Assembly: GCF_014193695.1 (NCBI RefSeq)
Contig: NZ_JACHZR010000001.1
Span: 1,277,309 to 1,341,308 of the forward strand
Direction of reading: 5' to 3'
From: Rhizobium sp. BK316
GTDB taxonomy: Bacteria; Pseudomonadota; Alphaproteobacteria; Rhizobiales; Rhizobiaceae
DNA length: 64,000 nt
The notes under the pieces are model-generated. The model was not told the DNA's origin and ran no database searches. It saw only the letters and a program-made list of their open reading frames with translations. Position 1 is the stretch's first letter; each line of letters starts with the position of its first letter. Positions 1 to 8,598 of this stretch are shown piece after piece. The translations under genes and the position numbers were made by a program.

Positions 1-368
1 GCGACATGGCCGGTATCGGCCGCAGGCTGCCCTGGACGATGGGGGCATTCTTCATCGCGTCGCTCAGCATGATTGGCGTGCCGCCAACCGCGGGCTTCGT
101 CAGCAAGTGGTATCTGGCGGAGGGCGCCGTGGCGGCGGGAGAGATCGCGTTCCTGGTCGTGCTCCTGGTGAGCTCGGTTCTGAACGCCGCCTATTTCCTG
201 CCGGTCAGCTATGCCGCCTTCTTCCAGGCGGAGAGGCAGGAGAGCCGGACGACGGTCCGTGAAATTCCGTTGGTCACGATTCCGCTGGTCGCGACGGCGA
301 TCCTGTCGGTGCTGATGGGCATTTTCCCGGGCTATTTTCTCACCCTGGCAGACGGAGTGATCCGATGA
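1..368 (+). CDS. Antiporter-like (NuoL/MrpD family) membrane subunit, C-terminal part
   Basis: The reading frame is already open at the left edge (codon phase begins at base 3), so only the C-terminal 120 or so residues are visible. They contain the conserved 'MIGVPPTAGF-SKW' block of the proton-translocating antiporter-like subunits of complex I and Mrp antiporters, followed by three hydrophobic helices. The stop overlaps the next start (ATGA). It is most like MrpD/NuoM-type subunits. Because three further antiporter-like genes follow, it is probably an additional pump module of the complex I cluster rather than a free Na+/H+ antiporter. The family is clear; which subunit it represents cannot be decided from this fragment. 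Confidence 0.8.
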   Translation, partial: DMAGIGRRLPWTMGAFFIASLSMIGVPPTAGFVSKWYLAEGAVAAGEIAFLVVLLVSSVLNAAYFLPVSYAAFFQAERQESRTTVREIPLVTIPLVATAILSVLMGIFPGYFLTLADGVIR

Positions 369-619
369 TCAAGCGTGTCGTAGACTTCTTTGGTGACGAA
401 CAATATGCGAGGCCGCGCCGCCGATTGTTCTACCTCGTGCTCGTCCTGATCGTCGTCGCCGACTTTCTGGTCTTGCGCGAACACGCCGAATATCTGTGGG
501 ACAGCCTGCCGGGCTGGTCCGCCGTCTACGGCTTCGTCTCTTGCGTCCTGCTTATCTTCGTTTCCAAGTTTCTCGGCCATCGGGTCGGGCTGATGCGGCG
601 CGAGGACTACTATGACTGA
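365..619 (+). CDS. Small two-helix membrane protein of the nuo cluster
   Basis: This 84-residue protein has a charged N-terminus (MIKRVVDFFGDEQYARPRRR), a hydrophobic helix at about residues 21-37 and a second at about 50-68, ending in a basic/acidic tail. It overlaps the upstream antiporter-like gene by 4 bp and the downstream one by 8 bp, so it is translationally coupled to both. No family is recognised. Its tight coupling between two pump-type subunits suggests a small accessory subunit of the membrane arm, but that is inference. It is not NuoK, because it lacks NuoK's three-helix length and its buried glutamates. Confidence 0.7.
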   Translation: MIKRVVDFFGDEQYARPRRRLFYLVLVLIVVADFLVLREHAEYLWDSLPGWSAVYGFVSCVLLIFVSKFLGHRVGLMRREDYYD

Positions 620-2387
620 CTTCATCCATCCGGCTCTGCTCTTTATTCTTGGCGCCCTGCCGATCCCTTTCCTCGGCGGGTCGGTCCGCAAGGCCTATCT
701 GCTTCTGATTCCTGCGCTGGCGATCCTTGCCGTGCTTGCGATGGAGCCGGGCAGCTATGGCGAGGCACGGTTTATCGGGCAGGAGATCCTGATTGCGAAG
801 GTGGACAAGCTCAGCATCGTCTTCGCCGCCGTTTTCACCATCATGGCACTGATCGGCATGGTCTACGCGCTGCACCTGACGGATGCCGGCCAGCACGTGG
901 CGGCATTCGTCTATGTCGGCAGCGCGCTTGGCGTGGTGTTTGCCGGCGACTACCTGACTCTCTACCTGTTCTGGGAGGGCATGGCATTCGCTTCCGCCTA
1001 TCTGGTCTTCGCGCAGCGTGGTGGGCCGGCGATCCGGGCCGGATTCCGCTATCTCATGGTCCATATTACCGGCGGCGTCGTCCTGCTCGGCGGCATCATT
1101 TCCCACGGGCTCGCCACCGGTTCACTGCTTTTCGGCCCGATCGCGGGCGGCCTCACCAACGGGGGAATGGGGGTCGGCGACTACCTGATCCTTGCCGGCT
1201 TCATCCTCAACGCGGCCGTGCCGCCGCTCAATGCCTGGCTGACCGATGCCTATCCGGAGGCGACCGTCACCGGTGCGGTGTTCATGAGCGCTTTTACCAC
1301 CAAGACCGCCGTCTATGTGCTGGCGCGGGCGTTTCCGGGGACCGAGCTCCTGGTCTGGCTCGGCACCATCATGGCGCTCTACGGCGTCATCTACGCGGTG
1401 CTGGAGAACGATTGCCGGCGGCTTCTCGCCTATCACATCGTCAGCCAGGTGGGCTATATGATCGCGGGTATCGGCATCGGGACCGAGATGGCAGTGAACG
1501 GAGCCGCCAGCCACGCCTTCGCGCATATCCTCTACAAGGCGCTGCTGTTCATGGGTGCCGGGGCAGTCATCTACGTCACCGGCCGACGCAAGCTCACCGA
1601 GCTCGGCGGGCTTTACAAGACCATGCCGCTGACCGTGGCGCTTTACATGGTCGGCGCCTTCGCGATCTCGGCGTTTCCGTTCTTCTCGGGTTTCGTCACC
1701 AAGTCGATGGTGATAGCGGCCGCCGGAGCGGATCACCGCGCGCTGGTGGTGCTGGCACTGACGATGGCATCGTCCGGGACGTTCCTGCACACTGGCCTCA
1801 AGCTTCCCTATTACATGTTCTTCGGGACGGACCGGAAACTGGAGGCGCGGGAGCCGCCGCGCAACATGCTGATTGCCATGGGCATGGCGGCGGTGCTCTG
1901 CATTGCGATCGGGGTGTTCCCCCAGCCGCTTTATGCGCTTCTGCCCTATCCGGTGGATTTCGAACCCTATACGGGCCAGCATGTCATGGAGAGCCTCGGG
2001 CTCTTGATGTTCACCGCCCTGGGGTTCGTGCTGTTCCTCTGGGCGCTCGATCCCGAGAACACGATCAGCCTCGACACCGACTGGTTTTATCGCAAGGGTG
2101 CGCGGGCCTTCATGTGGCTCGCCGAAAGGCCGCTGGCGCGCTATGAGCAGGCGGTGAGCAATGTCTCCGAGACCGCGGCGCTGCCCTTGCTGCACGGCGC
2201 GGCGCGGGCAGGCCTCCGGCTCGACCTTGCCGGCGTGGATGCCGTGGTGAATGGCATTGCCCACTCGATCCTGCACGGCGGCGGGCGGCTCAGGCGGCTC
2301 CAGACGGGTGTCGTGACCCATTACGTGCTGGCGATGGTCGCCGGTCTGATCGCAGCCACCGTCGTCTTCGTCGTGGCGTGGCGGTAG
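612..2387 (+). CDS. NuoL-like antiporter subunit with C-terminal lateral-helix region
   Basis: This 591-residue polytopic protein belongs to the proton-translocating NuoL/MrpD family. The TM5 glutamate is present (FWEGM, E122), as are a TM8 lysine (K231) and a TM12 lysine (K364). The usual TM7 lysine-PLHTWLP motif reads 'LNAAVPPLNAWLTDAYPEA', so the lysine is replaced by N200. After residue ~480 there is a long amphipathic stretch, then a last helix introduced by 'RRLQTGVVTHYV', which resembles the NuoL C-terminus. This argues for a complex I pump with a lateral helix rather than an isolated Mrp subunit. It overlaps the small gene upstream, and nuoM begins 8 bp after its stop. Database annotations often call such proteins Na+/H+ antiporter subunit D. 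Confidence 0.85.
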   Translation: MTDFIHPALLFILGALPIPFLGGSVRKAYLLLIPALAILAVLAMEPGSYGEARFIGQEILIAKVDKLSIVFAAVFTIMALIGMVYALHLTDAGQHVAAFVYVGSALGVVFAGDYLTLYLFWEGMAFASAYLVFAQRGGPAIRAGFRYLMVHITGGVVLLGGIISHGLATGSLLFGPIAGGLTNGGMGVGDYLILAGFILNAAVPPLNAWLTDAYPEATVTGAVFMSAFTTKTAVYVLARAFPGTELLVWLGTIMALYGVIYAVLENDCRRLLAYHIVSQVGYMIAGIGIGTEMAVNGAASHAFAHILYKALLFMGAGAVIYVTGRRKLTELGGLYKTMPLTVALYMVGAFAISAFPFFSGFVTKSMVIAAAGADHRALVVLALTMASSGTFLHTGLKLPYYMFFGTDRKLEAREPPRNMLIAMGMAAVLCIAIGVFPQPLYALLPYPVDFEPYTGQHVMESLGLLMFTALGFVLFLWALDPENTISLDTDWFYRKGARAFMWLAERPLARYEQAVSNVSETAALPLLHGAARAGLRLDLAGVDAVVNGIAHSILHGGGRLRRLQTGVVTHYVLAMVAGLIAATVVFVVAWR

Positions 2388-2395
2388 GGGGTGCC

Positions 2396-3871
2396 ATGGG
2401 CTTCCCGCTGCTCAGCTTCATCATATTCACACCCGTCGTCGGGGCTGCGGTTCTGATGTTCCTGCGCGGTGACGATGCGGCGCGGTGGACTGCCCTCTCT
2501 TTTACCGTCCTCGACCTTGCTCTCTGCATCGCCATGCTGGTCGGCTTCGACACCACGACCCATGCCATGCAGTTCACCGAGACGCACCCGTGGGTGCCCG
2601 CGCTCGGGATCAATTATGCGCTTGGCATCGACGGAATCAGCGCGCTCTTCGTGTTCCTGACCGCACTGTTGGGATCGATCTGCGTGCTCGCCTCCTGGGT
2701 CGCGATCGACCGCAAGGTGAAGGAATTCATGATCAGTCTGCTCTCCATGCAGGCGCTGATGCTCGGGGTCTTCTGCGCGCTCGATCTGTTCCTCTTCTAC
2801 GTTTTTTGGGAAGCAATGCTGATCCCGATGTACCTCATCATCGGTGTCTGGGGCGGCGAGGGTCGGGTCTATGCGGCGATCAAGTTTTTCCTCTACACGC
2901 TGGCGGGCAGCCTCCTGTTCCTGATCGGTGTCATCGTGCTCTATTTCTACGGTGGCAGGACCTTCGATATCCTCGCTTTGACAGAGCAGGATTTGCCGTT
3001 CCGGATCCAGTCCTGGCTGTTCTTCGCCTTCCTGATCGCTTTTGCAGTGAAGGTGCCGATGGTGCCGGTCCATACCTGGCTTCCGGACGCCCATGTGCAG
3101 GCGCCGACGGCGGGCAGCATTATCCTTGCCGGAGTACTCCTGAAGATGGGCGCCTACGGATTCCTGCGGTTCTCGCTGCCGATGCTGCCGGAGGCATCGA
3201 TGTATTATTCGACGCTGATGCTGGCGCTTTCGGGGCTTGCGATCGTCTATGGCGGGTTGCTCGCGCTGGCGCAGGACGATCTGAAGAAGCTGGTGGCCTA
3301 TTCCAGCATCAGCCACATGGGCTTCGTGACGCTGGGGATTTTTGCGCTGAACCTCCGCGGGCTCGAGGGCGGCATCCTGCAGATGTTCAATCACGGCGTG
3401 ACGACAGGCGCCCTGTTCCTGTTCGTCGGGCTGATTTACGAGCGGACCCATACCCGCAGCATCGCCGACTATGGCGGGTTGATGAAGGTGGTGCCGGTCT
3501 ACACCACGTTTCTGGCACTGTTTACCCTGTCCTCGATGGCGCTGCCGGGAACGAATTCGTTCGTGGGCGAGTTGCTGGTGCTGTCAGGCGGATTTGCGGC
3601 CAACCTGGTCGCCGGCTCGGCCGCCGTTTTGGGCGCATTGCTGGGGGCTGCCTATCTGCTCGGCATGTATGGGAAAGTCGCGCTTGGCCCGGCTAGCGTC
3701 GGCGCCCGTCTGAAGATACGCGACGTGAACGCCCGTGAGATGGCCGCGATCCTGCCGCTGGCCGTCTTCGTATTCTGGGTCGGGCTCTATCCGAGACCCT
3801 TTCTCAACATCATCGATGCCTCGGTGAAACATCTGCTGACGCACGTGCAGAGCAGAGGGACCGGCCAATGA
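2396..3871 (+). CDS. nuoM: NADH-quinone oxidoreductase subunit M
   Basis: A 491-residue membrane subunit of complex I, one of the proton-pumping antiporter-like proteins. The TM5 glutamate (FWEAMLIPMY, E139) and TM7 lysine (KVPMVPVHTWLPDAH, K219) are both intact, as are the following 'APTAGS' and 'KMGAYGFLRF' blocks. An in-frame GTG at 2378 would lie inside the preceding gene; the ATG at 2396 is preferred because it follows a GGGGG-rich ribosome binding site and gives the usual MGFPLLS-type N-terminus. The stop overlaps nuoN by ATGA. Unlike the upstream 591-residue subunit, its proton-path residues look complete. Confidence 0.95.
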   Translation: MGFPLLSFIIFTPVVGAAVLMFLRGDDAARWTALSFTVLDLALCIAMLVGFDTTTHAMQFTETHPWVPALGINYALGIDGISALFVFLTALLGSICVLASWVAIDRKVKEFMISLLSMQALMLGVFCALDLFLFYVFWEAMLIPMYLIIGVWGGEGRVYAAIKFFLYTLAGSLLFLIGVIVLYFYGGRTFDILALTEQDLPFRIQSWLFFAFLIAFAVKVPMVPVHTWLPDAHVQAPTAGSIILAGVLLKMGAYGFLRFSLPMLPEASMYYSTLMLALSGLAIVYGGLLALAQDDLKKLVAYSSISHMGFVTLGIFALNLRGLEGGILQMFNHGVTTGALFLFVGLIYERTHTRSIADYGGLMKVVPVYTTFLALFTLSSMALPGTNSFVGELLVLSGGFAANLVAGSAAVLGALLGAAYLLGMYGKVALGPASVGARLKIRDVNAREMAAILPLAVFVFWVGLYPRPFLNIIDASVKHLLTHVQSRGTGQ

Positions 3872-5307
3872 CCGCCACCACGCTTTTCCAGTCGGCCCTG
3901 GCGAGCCTGCCCGAGATCGTGGTGATCACCGGCGCCTGCATCCTGCTGATCCTGGGACAGTTTGTGCGAAGGAGACAGGAACATTTCCTTGTCTGGGCGT
4001 CGGTCGCGATCGTGTTGATTGCCGCCTTGGCGACACTCATGCTGGCGAGCGAAGTGCGGCCGGCCTACGCGGGCATGTTCATCGCCGACCGCTTCGCGGT
4101 CTTCTTCAAGTTCGCTTTCTACCTGGCCACCGTTCTGACATTCCTCCTTTCGCAAAAATATGCCGATATCGAAGGGATCGGGAGCAGCGAATACTATGTC
4201 CTGCTGCTCTTCGCGCTTTCGGGCATGATGATCATGGCCTCGGCGACCGATCTCCTGTCGATCTATGTGGGCCTCGAACTGATGGTGATTTGCACCTATG
4301 TGCTGACCGGCTTCCTGCGGCGTGAGCGGCGGTCGAACGAAGCAGCGCTGAAATACGTAATCCTTGGCGCGGTCTCGACCGGGATTTTCCTCTACGGCGT
4401 TTCGCTGGTCTACGGGCTCACCGGCACAACGCAACTGGACGGGATGGCTGCGGCCGTGACCGGCGATCCGCTCGATCCCGGATTGCTGCTGGCGGTGGTC
4501 TTCATCGTCGCGGGACTGGTCTTCAAGGTCGGCGCGGTTCCCTTCCATATGTGGGTGCCGGACGTCTACGAAGGCGCTCCGACGACGATCACCGCCTTCA
4601 TGTCGGTAGGCCCCAAGGCGGCAGGGTTCGCGGTGATCCTGCGGGTGTTCCTCAACCCTCTGGTCGCAGCCTCAAACGTCTGGATCATCCTCGCCGTCAT
4701 TGCGGTGGTGACGATGGCGCTCGGCAGCTTCGTGGCGCTGGTCCAGGATAATTTCAAGCGTCTCCTGGCCTATTCCAGCATCGCCCATGCCGGCTTCGCC
4801 ATTTTCGGCGTGGCCGCCGGAGGCGCCGATGGGATCGCCAGCGTGATGCTCTATCTGCTGATCTACGCTTTCATGAATCTCGGCATTTTTGCCACCGTCA
4901 TCATGATGCGGAACGGCGATTTCTCGGGCGAGGTCATCGAAGACTATGCGGGTTTCGCCAAGTCACATCCGGGACTGGCGCTTCTGATGCTGCTCTATCT
5001 CTTCTCGTTGGCCGGCATTCCGCCGACGGCCGGGTTTTTCGCCAAGTTTTACGTGCTGGTCGCTCTCGTCGAGCATGGTTTCGTCATGCTGGCGGTCATC
5101 GCAGTGCTGCTCAGCGCCATCGCCGCCTATTTCTACATCCGCATCGTCATGGTGATCTACATGCGCGAGCCGAAGAGGGCGTTCACCCCGGCGCTGACGC
5201 CTCTGGTGGGCGCGACGCTCGCCATCACCGCTGCCGGCACCATCGGCATCGGCCTGTTTCCGTCGTGGTTTCTGAAGCTTGCCCAAGGCTCGGTCTTTGG
5301 CGGGTGA
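3868..5307 (+). CDS. nuoN: NADH-quinone oxidoreductase subunit N
   Basis: A 479-residue membrane subunit N, the third canonical antiporter-like pump of complex I, sitting next to the quinone-binding end. The TM5 glutamate (YVGLELMV, E137) and TM7 lysine (VFKVGAVPFHMWVPDVYEG, K220) are conserved, as is 'LAGIPPTAGFFAKFYV' near the C-terminus. It starts within the nuoM stop codon. A 128-bp gap separates it from nuoA, so the ABCDEFG block could have its own promoter or just a leader. In most genomes nuoN ends the operon; here it precedes nuoA. Confidence 0.96.
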   Translation: MTATTLFQSALASLPEIVVITGACILLILGQFVRRRQEHFLVWASVAIVLIAALATLMLASEVRPAYAGMFIADRFAVFFKFAFYLATVLTFLLSQKYADIEGIGSSEYYVLLLFALSGMMIMASATDLLSIYVGLELMVICTYVLTGFLRRERRSNEAALKYVILGAVSTGIFLYGVSLVYGLTGTTQLDGMAAAVTGDPLDPGLLLAVVFIVAGLVFKVGAVPFHMWVPDVYEGAPTTITAFMSVGPKAAGFAVILRVFLNPLVAASNVWIILAVIAVVTMALGSFVALVQDNFKRLLAYSSIAHAGFAIFGVAAGGADGIASVMLYLLIYAFMNLGIFATVIMMRNGDFSGEVIEDYAGFAKSHPGLALLMLLYLFSLAGIPPTAGFFAKFYVLVALVEHGFVMLAVIAVLLSAIAAYFYIRIVMVIYMREPKRAFTPALTPLVGATLAITAAGTIGIGLFPSWFLKLAQGSVFGG

Positions 5308-5435
5308 GCGATTGGATTTGCAATGATCACACCGACGGAATAAACTTGCAGGCAGAGAAAGGATTGCCCAAGTCGCGCAGCGCGTGACCGATTTACCCCT
5401 TCGGAATGAGGTCGGTGGGCAACCGGTGCAGTGAT

Positions 5436-5801
5436 ATGACTGCAATGGAATTCTTGCCGGTTCTTTTCATGGTCGCCGGAGTCGTTCTGGTGGCGGGGGT
5501 GACATTGTTCGTTTCCTCGCTGCTGCGCCCATCCAATCCCTATCCTGCCAAGAACATGCCCTATGAATGCGGCATGGACGCAGCGGGCGAGGCGGCGGTG
5601 GGCCGCTTCAGGGTGCCGTTCTTTATCCTCGCGATCCTGCTGGTCGTTTTCGATGTCGAAGCGATGTTCCTCTTTCCCTGGGCCGTCGTCCTGAAAGAGA
5701 TCGGGCTGGTCGGCTATATCGAGATGTTCATCTTCATATTGCTGCTTCTCGTGGGCTTCGCCTATGCTTGGCTGAAAGGAGCGCTGGAATGGGAGGCGTA
5801 A
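5436..5801 (+). CDS. nuoA: NADH-quinone oxidoreductase subunit A
   Basis: A 121-residue three-helix membrane subunit near the junction of the hydrophilic and membrane arms. The diagnostic segment '[15 protein letters not shown]' is present, followed by '[26 protein letters not shown]', which carries the conserved acidic residues of TM2. ATG 5436 (MTAMEFLPV) is chosen over an upstream in-frame ATG at 5406 because it gives the family's usual N-terminus; ATG 5445 is also possible. Its 3' end overlaps nuoB by 13 bp. The 128 bp upstream contain no convincing FixK/FNR box. Confidence 0.95.
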   Translation: MTAMEFLPVLFMVAGVVLVAGVTLFVSSLLRPSNPYPAKNMPYECGMDAAGEAAVGRFRVPFFILAILLVVFDVEAMFLFPWAVVLKEIGLVGYIEMFIFILLLLVGFAYAWLKGALEWEA

Positions 5802-6292
5802 ACAACGCGATCCGCGACAGCGTGCTGTTCACCACGGCCGACAGCATCATCAGTTGGAGCCGGAGATCGGCGCTGTGGCCGGAGACCTTCGGCATTGCCT
5901 GCTGCGCCATCGAGATGATCTCGGCCGGTTGCGCCCGCTACGATCTCGACCGGTTCGGCGTGGTCTTCCGCCCTTCGCCGAGACAATCCGACGTCATGAT
6001 CATCGCCGGCACCGTGACACGGAAATTCGCGCCCGTCGTGCGGCGGCTCTATGACCAGATGCCGGAACCGCGCTGGGTGATCGCCATGGGTACCTGCGCT
6101 ATTTCGGGCGGGGTCTACAACACCTATGCCGTGGTGCAGGGATCGGAGACCTTCGTGCCCGTCGATGTGCATGTGCCTGGCTGTCCGCCCCGGCCCGAGG
6201 CGCTGATGCACGGCTTCCTCCTGCTTCAAGAAAAGATCAAGAGGTCCCGGTCGCTCGCCGGCACACCTCTGGATCGGGTTATAGCGTCATGA
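5789..6292 (+). CDS. nuoB: NADH-quinone oxidoreductase subunit B
   Basis: A 167-residue peripheral subunit that carries the terminal [4Fe-4S] cluster N2, the direct electron donor to quinone. The cluster ligands are visible as the adjacent cysteines in 'GIACCAIEM', the cysteine in 'MGTCAISGG' and the one in 'VPGCPPRPE'. ATG 5789 is used, inside the end of nuoA, which places MGGVNNAI at the N-terminus; the frame is open much further upstream only because it shadows nuoA. The stop overlaps the nuoC start (ATGA at 6289). Confidence 0.96.
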   Translation: MGGVNNAIRDSVLFTTADSIISWSRRSALWPETFGIACCAIEMISAGCARYDLDRFGVVFRPSPRQSDVMIIAGTVTRKFAPVVRRLYDQMPEPRWVIAMGTCAISGGVYNTYAVVQGSETFVPVDVHVPGCPPRPEALMHGFLLLQEKIKRSRSLAGTPLDRVIAS

Positions 6293-6825
6293 GTGTGGAG
6301 CCGTCCCTCAATCGCGCTCCGATCCTGGAGCGCTTCGGAGAAACAATCGAGGACCTCGGCACTGCGCACGGTATCGATGCTTTTGCCATTCCGCCCGCAA
6401 GGATCGTCGAGTTCTGCCGGTTCCTGAAAGAGCATCCGGCGCTGCAATTCAATTTCCTCTCGGACATTTGCGGGGTCGATCACTATCCCGAAACGCCGCG
6501 GTTCGAGGCAGTTTACCATCTTTATTCGCTGCCCAACAGGTGGCGGATCCGCATCAAGTGCCGGCTTGGCGATCCTCCTGAAGTGCCTTCGGTCACGGGA
6601 GTCTGGCGCACCGCCAACTGGCATGAGCGTGAGGCCTGGGACATGTATGGCATCCGGTTTGCGGGACATCCCGATCTGCGCCGGATCTACATGTGGGAAG
6701 GCTTCGAGGGCTTTCCCCAGCGCAAGGATTTCCCCTTAAGGGGCTATAAGGACAAGTTGAACCCCTTCGGTGCCGAAGGTCCGCCGCCAACGCAGCCCGA
6801 CCTTGCCACCAGGGACATTCCGTAA
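6289..6825 (+). CDS. nuoC: NADH-quinone oxidoreductase subunit C
   Basis: A 178-residue 30-kDa-type subunit of the hydrophilic connecting arm; it has no cofactor. Recognised by '[13 protein letters not shown]' and the signature '[20 protein letters not shown]' followed by '[13 protein letters not shown]'. It is a separate gene, not fused to nuoD as in E. coli. The start lies in the nuoB stop, and a 28-bp spacer separates it from nuoD. Confidence 0.96.
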   Translation: MSVEPSLNRAPILERFGETIEDLGTAHGIDAFAIPPARIVEFCRFLKEHPALQFNFLSDICGVDHYPETPRFEAVYHLYSLPNRWRIRIKCRLGDPPEVPSVTGVWRTANWHEREAWDMYGIRFAGHPDLRRIYMWEGFEGFPQRKDFPLRGYKDKLNPFGAEGPPPTQPDLATRDIP

Positions 6826-6853
6826 GGGAGGCCGTCTACGCCGGAACGTTGAA

Positions 6854-8068
6854 ATGACCGAAGTCACCGAACTCAGCAGGCCTGAGGGTGAAGCGCTCAA
6901 GACCAGGGAAGTGCTTCTCAACCTCGGTCCGCAGCACCCCAGCACCCATGGGGTTCTTCGGCTCGTCCTCGAACTGGACGGCGAGTTCGTCGAGCGCGTC
7001 GATCCGCATATCGGCTACCTCCATCGCGGCACCGAAAAACTGGCGGAGAGCTTCACCTATACCCAGATTTTCCCGCTGACGGACCGGCTCGACTATCTCT
7101 GTCCGCCCTCTAACAACCTCGCCTTCGCGCTGGCGGTGGAGAAACTCCTCGGCATAGAAGCGCCGATCCGGGCGCAATATATCCGCGTGATGATGGCCGA
7201 GCTGGCACGGATCTCCGGTCACCTCCTGATCACGGGCGCGCTGCCGATGGATCTCGGCGCCATGACCGCATTGCTTTACGTCATGCGCGAGCGCGAAATG
7301 ATCATGGACCTCCTGGAAATGATCACCGGTGCGCGCATGCACACGTCCTTCTGCCGGGTCGGCGGGGTGCGCGAGGACCTGCCTGACGGGTTCTTCCCCA
7401 AGATCCGGGAATTCTGCGACATCTTCCCGAACCGGATCCGCGACTATGAGCGACTGCTCGAAGATAACCGGGTGTTTCTCAATCGCACGAAGGGGATCGG
7501 CGTGATCTCCGCCGAGGATGCTGTCGATCTCGGCCTCAGCGGCCCGAACCTGCGTGCTTCCGGTGTCGACTGGGACATCCGCCGCGATGAGCCCTACGAG
7601 ATCTACGACCGGCTCGATTTCAACGTCATTACCCGTAACGAAGGCGATTGCTACGCACGCTGGCGATGCCGCGTCGACGAAATGCGCGAAAGCATGGGGA
7701 TCATCGAACAATGCATCGACCAGATGCCCGAGGGGCCGTTCCAGATCGACATGCCGACAATCGCCTTCCCGCTGGACAAGGATCGGGTGCATTGCTCGAT
7801 GGAGGCGCTGATCCAGCATTTCGACCTGTCGGCCTACGGCTTCAAGGTGCCGAAGGGCGAGGTCTATTCGGCGATCGAGGCGCCAAAGGGCGAGCTTGGC
7901 TTCTACATCATCAGCGACGGGTCGCCAAAACCATTCCGCATGAAGGTGCGGGCACCCTCGTTCGTCAATCTTCAGGCCCTCTTCGGGGTCACCAACGCCC
8001 GCTATCTGGCGGACATGATCGCCGTGCTCGGCAGCCTCGACCCTGTGATGGCGGAGGTGGACAAGTAG
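6854..8068 (+). CDS. nuoD: NADH-quinone oxidoreductase subunit D
   Basis: A 404-residue 49-kDa-type subunit, evolutionarily the [NiFe]-hydrogenase large subunit, which with NuoB forms the quinone cavity. Family landmarks include 'NLGPQHPSTHGVLRLVLELDGE', 'HIGYLHRGTEKL' and 'ERLLEDNRVFLNRTKGIGV'. The hydrogenase cysteines are absent, as expected. ATG 6854 (MTEVTEL) is preferred over the in-frame ATG 6770, which would overlap nuoC by about 55 bp and add an atypical arginine-rich extension. Confidence 0.96.
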   Translation: MTEVTELSRPEGEALKTREVLLNLGPQHPSTHGVLRLVLELDGEFVERVDPHIGYLHRGTEKLAESFTYTQIFPLTDRLDYLCPPSNNLAFALAVEKLLGIEAPIRAQYIRVMMAELARISGHLLITGALPMDLGAMTALLYVMREREMIMDLLEMITGARMHTSFCRVGGVREDLPDGFFPKIREFCDIFPNRIRDYERLLEDNRVFLNRTKGIGVISAEDAVDLGLSGPNLRASGVDWDIRRDEPYEIYDRLDFNVITRNEGDCYARWRCRVDEMRESMGIIEQCIDQMPEGPFQIDMPTIAFPLDKDRVHCSMEALIQHFDLSAYGFKVPKGEVYSAIEAPKGELGFYIISDGSPKPFRMKVRAPSFVNLQALFGVTNARYLADMIAVLGSLDPVMAEVDK

Positions 8069-8084
8069 CAAGGATTTGAATGCG

Positions 8085-8594
8085 ATGACCATGCGCGAAA
8101 AGATCGAAGAGGCGGCGGCGCGCTATCCCGACCAGCGCTCTGCGATCATGCCCGCGCTCCTGATCGCGCAGGAAGAACATGGCCATCTGCCTGGGCCAGT
8201 GCTGGAAGAGGTCGCCGACATTCTCGGAGTCGAGCGGATCTGGGTCTACGAGTTGGCGACTTTCTACACCCTCTTCCACACCGAGCCGGTGGGGATGTTC
8301 CACCTGCAGCTCTGTGACAATGTTTCCTGCATGCTGTGCGGATCAGAGGAACTGCTAAACCATCTGGAAACGGTGCTGGGGATCAGGAAAGGCGGCACCA
8401 CCCCGGACGGGCTGTTTACGCTTTCGACCGTCGAATGCCTCGGCGCCTGCGAGATGGCTCCGGTGATGCAAGTCGGCGACGATTACCACGGCGACCTTGA
8501 TGTGGCGCGGATAAACGCACTGTTGGACAGCCTGCGGGCGACAGCGGGAGCGGCGAGCGCCGAGCACGCCTCTGCGCGGCTGCCGGGGGAGTAG
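8085..8594 (+). CDS. nuoE: NADH-quinone oxidoreductase subunit E
   Basis: A 169-residue thioredoxin-like [2Fe-2S] subunit (24-kDa type, cluster N1a) of the NADH dehydrogenase module. Ligands are seen as C-x4-C in 'LCDNVSCML' and C-x3-C in 'VECLGACEMAPV'. ATG 8085 follows an AAGGA about 10 bp upstream; a TTG at 8076 is a less likely start. nuoF begins 4 bp after the stop, so E, F and G are coupled. Confidence 0.95.
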   Translation: MTMREKIEEAAARYPDQRSAIMPALLIAQEEHGHLPGPVLEEVADILGVERIWVYELATFYTLFHTEPVGMFHLQLCDNVSCMLCGSEELLNHLETVLGIRKGGTTPDGLFTLSTVECLGACEMAPVMQVGDDYHGDLDVARINALLDSLRATAGAASAEHASARLPGE

Positions 8595-8598
8595 CGCC

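Noticed and set aside
1122..2321. 399-codon open frame antisense to the NuoL-like gene
   Set aside because: Product is rich in His/Arg/Glu with no domain; overlaps conserved transmembrane coding sequence.
612..2387. Assignment as a free Na+/H+ antiporter (MrpD)
   Set aside because: The NuoL-like C-terminal helix and the position within a complete set of nuo genes favour a complex I subunit; no mrpA/E/F/G genes are visible.
5308..5435. FixK/FNR box before nuoA
   Set aside because: No TTGAT-N4-ATCAA-like sequence could be found on either strand of this 128-bp gap.
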